The notes below the pieces were generated by a model, which saw only the letters and a list, made by a program, of their open reading frames with translations, was not told the DNA's origin and searched no databases. Below are positions 26,584 through 32,542 of a DNA stretch of 32,542 nt, in pieces. The stretch's first letter is position 1, and every line of letters starts with the position of its first letter. This DNA is from Bacteroidia bacterium (GTDB lineage Bacteria; Bacteroidota; Bacteroidia; Bacteroidales; VadinHA17): the NCBI GenBank assembly GCA_026391595.1, contig JAPLDY010000014.1, positions 1-32,542 of the forward strand, given 5' to 3'. A program made the translations under genes and the position numbers.

Positions 26584-28275
26584 ATGAAAATACAAGATAT
26601 TGTTCAGATAGTCATGTTTTTGTGCATATTAATTGCCATGACGCCGGTATTAGGCAGTTATATGTATAAGGTTTTTAATGGGAACAGGCATTTTATGCTG
26701 CCTGTTTTCGGGTGGTTAGAAAAACTGACATATAAATCCACAGGTGTAAATCCAGAGGAAGAAACAAACTGGAAGTCCTATACATTCAGTTTGCTTACGT
26801 TTAACTTGATCGGATTTGTTTTCGTCTTTCTGATTCAGCTATTCCAGGCACAACTGCCGTTGAATCCTGTAAATCTTCCAAATGTTTCCTGGCATTCAGC
26901 TTTCAATACCTCGGTAAGCTTTATGACCAATACAAACTGGCAGGGTTATGCAGGTGAAACAACATTAAGTTGCTTCGTCCAGATGATTGGACTTACTGTG
27001 CAGAATTTTGTAAGTGCTGCAACGGGAATAGCTGTTTTATTGGCCCTCATAAGAGGTCTTTCGCGGAAAACTACCGAAAAGCTCGGTAACTTCTGGACGG
27101 ACCTTACACGCTCAACCCTGTATATTCTTTTGCCACTCTCAATATTGTTCGCTATTATACTGGTCAGCCAGGGAGTTGTCCAGAATTTCAAGTCAAGTGA
27201 AACCGTTCAGACTTTACAGGGTGCGAAGCAGGTAATTCCTATGGGGCCGGCAGCATCGCAGATTGCTATCAAGCAACTGGGAACAAATGGCGGGGGATAT
27301 TTTAATGCCAATAGTGCTCACCCATTAGAGAATCCGACACCTCTGAGCAATTTGCTCGAAATGCTGGCAATTTTGCTGATACCGGCGGCATTAACTTTCA
27401 CTTATGGGAAAATGGTCGGCTCTAACCGTCAGGGCAGGACAATTTTTTTAGCAATGCTGCTTTTATTTATCACGGGATTAAGTGTTTCCTTATTTGCCGA
27501 GTATTCAACAAATCCCATTTTCGGAAATTTACCTTTGATGGAAGGCAAGGAAACACGTTTGGGAATAACAAATAGTATTCTCTGGTCAGTTTCCACCTCA
27601 TCAGCTTCCAATGGTTCAGTGAATGCCATGCACGATAGTCTTTCACCAATAGCAGGCATGATTGCAATGATAAATATTATGCTCGGTGAAATTATTTTTG
27701 GAGGTGTTGGGGCAGGATTGTACGGCATGGTAATATTTATAATTATCACGGTTTTTATCGCCGGACTTATGGTTGGACGCACTCCAGAATATCTTGGGAA
27801 AAAGATTGAAGCTTTTGAGGTTCAAATGGCTATTATAGCGGTTCTTGCACCGAATGTGGTAATTCAGATTTTTTCGGCATTGGCTTCGATAAGCAACGCA
27901 GGTTTATCCAGCCTTAATAATGCAGGGCCTCACGGCTTTTCAGAAATACTATATGCTTATAGTTCGGCTGCAGGTAACAACGGCAGCGCTTTTGCCGGTT
28001 TGAATGCGAATACGCTATTCTACAATCTGACTCTTGGGTTTGGAATGCTGATTGGACGATTTGGCGTTATTATCCCGGTTCTTGCAATAGCCGGAAACAT
28101 GGCAAAAAAGAAGATTACCCCGCTTTCGGCAGGTACATTTCGTACTGACAATTGGCTGTTTATCGGTTTGCTGATCGCAGTTATCCTTATTATAGGAGGG
28201 CTAACACATTTCCCTGCTTTAGCACTTGGTCCTGTTATTGATCACTTGCTAATTAATAGAGGAATAACCTTTTAA
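26584..28275 (+). CDS. kdpA: Potassium-transporting ATPase subunit KdpA
   Basis: NTSVSFMTNTNWQGYAGETTLS, QLGTNGGGYFNANSAHPLENPTPLSN, SAAGNNGSAFAGLNANTLFYN. Confidence 0.98.
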   Translation: MKIQDIVQIVMFLCILIAMTPVLGSYMYKVFNGNRHFMLPVFGWLEKLTYKSTGVNPEEETNWKSYTFSLLTFNLIGFVFVFLIQLFQAQLPLNPVNLPNVSWHSAFNTSVSFMTNTNWQGYAGETTLSCFVQMIGLTVQNFVSAATGIAVLLALIRGLSRKTTEKLGNFWTDLTRSTLYILLPLSILFAIILVSQGVVQNFKSSETVQTLQGAKQVIPMGPAASQIAIKQLGTNGGGYFNANSAHPLENPTPLSNLLEMLAILLIPAALTFTYGKMVGSNRQGRTIFLAMLLLFITGLSVSLFAEYSTNPIFGNLPLMEGKETRLGITNSILWSVSTSSASNGSVNAMHDSLSPIAGMIAMINIMLGEIIFGGVGAGLYGMVIFIIITVFIAGLMVGRTPEYLGKKIEAFEVQMAIIAVLAPNVVIQIFSALASISNAGLSSLNNAGPHGFSEILYAYSSAAGNNGSAFAGLNANTLFYNLTLGFGMLIGRFGVIIPVLAIAGNMAKKKITPLSAGTFRTDNWLFIGLLIAVILIIGGLTHFPALALGPVIDHLLINRGITF

Positions 28276-28287
28276 TATTCGAACAAA

Positions 28288-30366
28288 ATGAGTACAAAAC
28301 TAAATACAGGTCTTTTCAATAAAAAGATATTGTTACAGGCTGTAAAAAATAGTGTAATCAAATTAAATCCTGTTTTACTGATTAAAAATCCTGTCATTTT
28401 CATAGTGGCAATAGGATCACTTCTTACAACAATAATAGCATTTGCAGGTATTTTCCGGGGTAACTTTTCATCTTTCAACCTGCAAATAGCCATATGGTTG
28501 TGGTTTACCGTGTTGTTTGCCAATTTTTCAGAGGCTATTGCTGAGGGCAGAGGAAAAGCTCAGGCTGATAGTTTGAGAAAAAATCGTACGCAGACAATAG
28601 CCCGTAAAATTGTTGGCAAGCAGGAAGTTTCGGTTTTTGCAACCGAGCTTAGAATGGGCGACATCGTACTTTGCAAAGCCGGAGAGGTAATTCCTTCAGA
28701 CGGCGAAGTCAGTGAAGGTATTGCAAGTGTCGATGAATCGGCCATAACAGGCGAATCAGCCCCTGTTATACGTGAAAGTGGAGGTGACCGTTCAGCTGTT
28801 ACCGGAGGGACAAAGGTAATCAGTGACTGGATTCTGATCCGCATTACAACCGAATCTGGTAACACCTTTATCGACCGTATGATTGAATTGGTAGAAGGGG
28901 CAAAACGTCATAAAACACCCAATGAGATAGCTCTTTCTATACTGCTATCGGGTTTAACTATTATTTTTCTTCTTGTGGTGGTTACGCTTCCGGCATTTTT
29001 TGGATACAGCCTTAAGGCCTCAGGTTTGTCCATGTCACAAAACTTGTCACTTCCCATATTAATTGCTTTGTTGGTTTGTCTGATTCCTACAACTATTGGT
29101 GCCTTGCTGAGTGCAATTGGAATTAGTGGCATGGACAGACTTATTCAGCGGAATGTTATTGCAACAAGCGGACGTGCCATCGAAGCCGCAGGGGACGTTG
29201 ATGTCCTTTTACTCGATAAAACAGGAACAATAACTCTGGGTAACCGTATGGCTACTGATTTTATACCCGCAGCAGGAATAAAATCAGAAGAGCTTGCCGA
29301 TGCTGCCCAGCTTTCATCATTATCGGACGAAACACCGGAAGGACGTTCAATTGTTGTTCTTGCCAAAGAAAGATATAACATCCGAGGCCGTGAAGTTCAC
29401 CAGCTTAATGCATCGTTTGTCCCATTTACTGCTCAATCTCGAATGAGTGGAGTTGATTTAAAAACCGATGACGGCACAGTTCGGAAAATAAGAAAAGGAG
29501 CATCAGAAGCTATCCGCACTTTTATACAAAATAATAATGGTTTTTACCCCCAGGAAATTCAGGATATTGTTTCCGGATTGGCCCGGCAGGGCTCAACCCC
29601 TCTGGTAGTTGCTGAAGATAAAAAGGTTTTAGGCGTAGTTCATCTGAAAGACATTGTTAAAGGTGGTATCAAGCAACGTTTTGCCGAACTTCGTAAAATG
29701 GGAATTAAAACTGTAATGATTACCGGTGATAATCCATTGACGGGTGCTGCCATTGCAGCTGAAGCCGGAGTTGATGACTTCATGGCCGAAGCAACACCTG
29801 AAGACAAATTACGCCGGATACGTGAAGAACAGGCTAATGGCCACCTGGTAGGAATGATCGGAGACGGAACAAACGATGCCCCTGCTCTTGCGCAAGCCGA
29901 TATCGGCATTGCCATGAACTCAGGTACCCAGGCAGCCCGTGAAGCCGGAAACATGGTTGATCTTGACAGTAATCCTACAAAATTGATTGAGGTTGTGGAA
30001 GTAGGCAAGCAATTACTTATGACCCGGGGCTCACTCACAACTTTTAGTATTGCCAATGATGTGGCTAAATACTTTGCCATTATTCCAGCTATAGCAATTT
30101 CGCTTTATTCAGGTAAAAACGGAACTGGCCCTCTTTCCATCCTTAATATTATGGATCTGAGTTCGCCGCAAAGTGCTATCCTGAGCGCGGTAATATTTAA
30201 TGCGATTATTATTATTTTATTAGTCCCGCTGGCTTTAAAAGGAGTCCGCTACAGACCCGTTTCAGCTAAGGCAGCTTTAACCCGTAACCTGCTTATTTTT
30301 GGTTTAGGTGGAATTATTGCACCATTCATCGGAATTAAGCTTATTGATATTTTAATTAACTTATAA
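28288..30366 (+). CDS. kdpB: Potassium-transporting ATPase ATP-binding subunit KdpB
   Basis: P-type ATPase motifs [74 protein letters not shown]. Confidence 0.98.
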   Translation: MSTKLNTGLFNKKILLQAVKNSVIKLNPVLLIKNPVIFIVAIGSLLTTIIAFAGIFRGNFSSFNLQIAIWLWFTVLFANFSEAIAEGRGKAQADSLRKNRTQTIARKIVGKQEVSVFATELRMGDIVLCKAGEVIPSDGEVSEGIASVDESAITGESAPVIRESGGDRSAVTGGTKVISDWILIRITTESGNTFIDRMIELVEGAKRHKTPNEIALSILLSGLTIIFLLVVVTLPAFFGYSLKASGLSMSQNLSLPILIALLVCLIPTTIGALLSAIGISGMDRLIQRNVIATSGRAIEAAGDVDVLLLDKTGTITLGNRMATDFIPAAGIKSEELADAAQLSSLSDETPEGRSIVVLAKERYNIRGREVHQLNASFVPFTAQSRMSGVDLKTDDGTVRKIRKGASEAIRTFIQNNNGFYPQEIQDIVSGLARQGSTPLVVAEDKKVLGVVHLKDIVKGGIKQRFAELRKMGIKTVMITGDNPLTGAAIAAEAGVDDFMAEATPEDKLRRIREEQANGHLVGMIGDGTNDAPALAQADIGIAMNSGTQAAREAGNMVDLDSNPTKLIEVVEVGKQLLMTRGSLTTFSIANDVAKYFAIIPAIAISLYSGKNGTGPLSILNIMDLSSPQSAILSAVIFNAIIIILLVPLALKGVRYRPVSAKAALTRNLLIFGLGGIIAPFIGIKLIDILINL

Positions 30367-30377
30367 AAGCCGAAATA

Positions 30378-30971
30378 ATGAAGACAATCATTATATCATT
30401 GAAAGTATTCCTGTTTTTTACCATACTGACCGGAATTATATATCCGCTTTTTGTTACCGGGGTTGCTCAGGTTGTATTTCCCGCAAAAGCAAATGGCAGC
30501 TTAATTGAATTTGATGACCGGTCGATTGGGAGCAAATTTATTGGCCAGCAATTTGATTCAACAATATTTTTCACTTCACGGCCATCGGCTATTTCATATA
30601 ACCCTTTGCCTTCAGGCGGATCAAATTATGGCCTGACAAATGCCAAGTTAAAAAATCTGGTTACTGAACGAAAAATCCGATTTATAGCTTTTAATCGATT
30701 AGACAGCCTTACAGACGTTCCTTCCGAAATGCTGTTTGCTTCTGCAAGCGGCCTCGATCCGCATATTTCTCAGAAATCGGCATTATTGCAGGTTGACCGT
30801 GTTGCCAAAGCTCATAAATTCAATACTATCCAAAAGCAAGAATTAATTCAGAGTGTTAAGAAACTTACAGAACCACCTCAGTTTTCATTTCTTGGTGAAG
30901 AGAGAGTTAATGTATTGATCATGAACCTTGAACTTTATAAAATGGACCAGAACTTTACAAATCATAAATAA
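30378..30971 (+). CDS. kdpC: Potassium-transporting ATPase subunit KdpC
   Basis: GSKFIGQQFDSTIFFTSRPSAISYNPLPSGGSNYGLTNAKL, SASGLDPHISQKSALLQVDRVAKA. Confidence 0.97.
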   Translation: MKTIIISLKVFLFFTILTGIIYPLFVTGVAQVVFPAKANGSLIEFDDRSIGSKFIGQQFDSTIFFTSRPSAISYNPLPSGGSNYGLTNAKLKNLVTERKIRFIAFNRLDSLTDVPSEMLFASASGLDPHISQKSALLQVDRVAKAHKFNTIQKQELIQSVKKLTEPPQFSFLGEERVNVLIMNLELYKMDQNFTNHK

Positions 30972-30983
30972 AACTGATACCTT

Positions 30984-31877
30984 ATGAAAACTACAATCCG
31001 TAGCAAAAGATTTACAATGGGGATGGTGCTTTTCCTGGCTTCTATTTTGTTGTTATCTGTATCCTCTGCCTATTACCTGAACAAGCTCTCCGGGAAAACA
31101 AGTGCAATCCTCAAGGAAAACCATTATTCAGTAGTTTATTCCCAGGATATGTCAGAAATCCTGATAACTATTAATCGTATGATTATTAATTCCTTATTAA
31201 CGAACAAAAGCCCTGATACTGCGATTATTAACAAGGAGTTTATACTGTTTGACAAATCACTCAGCCTGGAAAAAAATAATATAACAGAGGTTGGTGAAGA
31301 TCAGCTTGTATCTGATATTGAAACAAATTACAGTAGTTTCCATGATTCGGTCACAAAATTTGTCAGATCGCCAGATCAGGTCAGGAAGGTTCTTAACCTG
31401 CAGGAGAAAACTGACACTCTTTACCAGAAACTGATGCTTTTGGCTCAGATGAATGAAAAAGCCATAGAAGGGAAAACTGATGACGCAAAAGTTTCAGCAA
31501 AAAAGGCGACAATACAAATGACATTTATAGGGACCTTGTGTTTTTTAATAGCATATGGTTTTACATTTATGTTCGCATCATATTTCAATCTGCGGTTTTA
31601 CAGAATGTATGATGGGATAAAAGGAATGGTATCTGATAATTACCACAGCAGGCTTTATCCTGACGGGAATGATGAGCTTACCGAAATTTCACAGGCTTTT
31701 AATGAAATGGCGGAAAAAATAAATACAAACAAGCAGAAAATGTCAGTAACTTTACGTGAGGATTTGGGAAAAGATAAAAGCTCTGACGATACTGATGAGC
31801 TGAAGAAAATGCTGTTTCAGATGAAAACTCTCGAAGAAAAGGCTGAAGCAATGCTATTCAAGTTAGAACAAAAGTAG
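30984..31877 (+). CDS. Membrane HAMP-domain sensor-like protein without output domain
   Basis: N-terminal TM, about 150-aa helical extracytoplasmic region, second TM, HAMP (FYRMYDGIKGMVSDNYHSRLYPDGNDELTEISQAFNEMAEKI), then a short helix. No HisKA/HATPase or MCP tip. Confidence 0.82.
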   Translation: MKTTIRSKRFTMGMVLFLASILLLSVSSAYYLNKLSGKTSAILKENHYSVVYSQDMSEILITINRMIINSLLTNKSPDTAIINKEFILFDKSLSLEKNNITEVGEDQLVSDIETNYSSFHDSVTKFVRSPDQVRKVLNLQEKTDTLYQKLMLLAQMNEKAIEGKTDDAKVSAKKATIQMTFIGTLCFLIAYGFTFMFASYFNLRFYRMYDGIKGMVSDNYHSRLYPDGNDELTEISQAFNEMAEKINTNKQKMSVTLREDLGKDKSSDDTDELKKMLFQMKTLEEKAEAMLFKLEQK

Positions 31878-31883
31878 TTTGAT

Positions 31884-32542
31884 ATGGACTTTAAGGACAA
31901 CCGTCCGGATCCCGATGAACTTTTAGCCCTCTTAAAGATAGAGGAAGAAAAAAGTAAACGAGGAAGGCTGAAAATATTTTTCGGAATGTGTGCCGGCGTA
32001 GGTAAAACATACACTATGCTTCAAACTGCACAAGCTGAAAAACTGAAAGGGAATGATATTGTCATTGGTTATGTTGAAACACACAACCGTAAAGAAACGG
32101 CTGAACTGGCAGAGGGCTTTGAATTGATTCCCCGTAAAATCTATCCGTACAAATCTACTGCAGTCGAGGAAATGGATCTGGATGCAATAATAGCCCGCAA
32201 GCCAAAGATTGCACTTGTCGACGAGCTTGCTCATACAAATGCCCCGGGAAGCAGACATATGAAACGGTATCAGGATGTCCTGGAAATCCTGGATAACGGA
32301 ATTGATGTTTACACAACTGTAAATGTTCAGCATCTCGAAAGCCGTTCTGATACAGTTGCACAGATTACAGGGATCATTGTCAGAGAAACAATTCCCGATG
32401 AGATTTTCGAAAACGCTGATGAAATAGAGGTCATTGATCTTCCCCCTGATGAACTGATCCAACGACTTTCTGATGGCAAAGTATATACCCCGGAACGATC
32501 AAAAGAGGCTATAGAACGTTTTTTCCGCAAAGGGAATATAAC
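31884..32542 (+). CDS. kdpD: KdpD sensor protein, N-terminal part (runs off the right edge)
   Basis: RLKIFFGMCAGVGKTYTMLQTAQAEKLKGNDIVIGYVETHNRKETAEL...PKIALVDELAHTNAPGSRHMKRYQDVLEILDNGIDVYTTVNVQHLESRSDTVAQITGIIVRETIPDEIF. Open at the edge, so absent from the ORF track. Confidence 0.96.
   Translation, partial: MDFKDNRPDPDELLALLKIEEEKSKRGRLKIFFGMCAGVGKTYTMLQTAQAEKLKGNDIVIGYVETHNRKETAELAEGFELIPRKIYPYKSTAVEEMDLDAIIARKPKIALVDELAHTNAPGSRHMKRYQDVLEILDNGIDVYTTVNVQHLESRSDTVAQITGIIVRETIPDEIFENADEIEVIDLPPDELIQRLSDGKVYTPERSKEAIERFFRKGNI

Noticed and set aside
27429-27825. Three overlapping minus-strand ORFs (117, 65 and 60 aa)
   Set aside because: Antisense to kdpA, which is strongly conserved; composition is that of shadow ORFs with no domain recognised.
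28560-30080. Minus-strand ORFs of 74-146 aa
   Set aside because: Antisense shadows of kdpB; no recognisable family and no credible start context.
31817-32530. Minus-strand ORFs including a 176-aa frame at 31932-32462
   Set aside because: Antisense to the KdpD N-terminal domain, whose sense-strand motifs (GVGKT, VDELAHTNAPGSRH) are unambiguous.
1-32542. CRISPR array, prophage, integron or transposon
   Set aside because: No regularly spaced long repeats, no integrase, transposase or phage structural genes, and no terminal inverted repeats with target duplications were seen.

Overview
This 32.5-kb, AT-rich window looks like a chromosomal segment from a Bacteroidetes-type bacterium. That assignment is inferred from protein families and a TAnnTTTG-type -7 box, not from a search. 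No rRNA, tRNA, CRISPR array, transposase or prophage module was recognised. From left to right the window contains: a partial membrane protein; a membrane-anchored AraC-type regulator; a truncated ECF sigma factor; a CPBP protease; a LytS/LytTR two-component pair; a divergent ThyA-like protein between repeat- and hairpin-rich spacers; an NTF2-like lipoprotein; two tandem TolB-like propeller proteins; BamB-like/PQQ, TerB and VTT-family proteins; a PAS histidine kinase divergent from an OmpR-type regulator; a frameshifted ECF sigma factor; a PepSY-like protein; a variant Fe/Mn-SOD; a VirJ/AcvB-MprF-DUF998 operon; a bile-acid:Na+ symporter-like protein; an orphan membrane protein; and a kdpFABC-(HAMP protein)-kdpD operon running off the right edge. 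The observations most worth a second look are: (i) four CTTAA direct repeats at exact 11-bp spacing between the OmpR-type regulator and the ECF sigma gene; (ii) an 11-bp-register CTTTATA-like array with a 12-bp perfect inverted repeat upstream of kdpF; (iii) a candidate three-way-junction RNA with a terminator before kdp; (iv) an SOD lacking the outer-sphere Gln at both canonical positions; (v) a ThyA-like protein with altered phosphate-clamp arginines; (vi) a two-domain VirJ/AcvB-like protein paired with MprF. All calls come from reading the sequence and family knowledge; nothing was searched or folded computationally.
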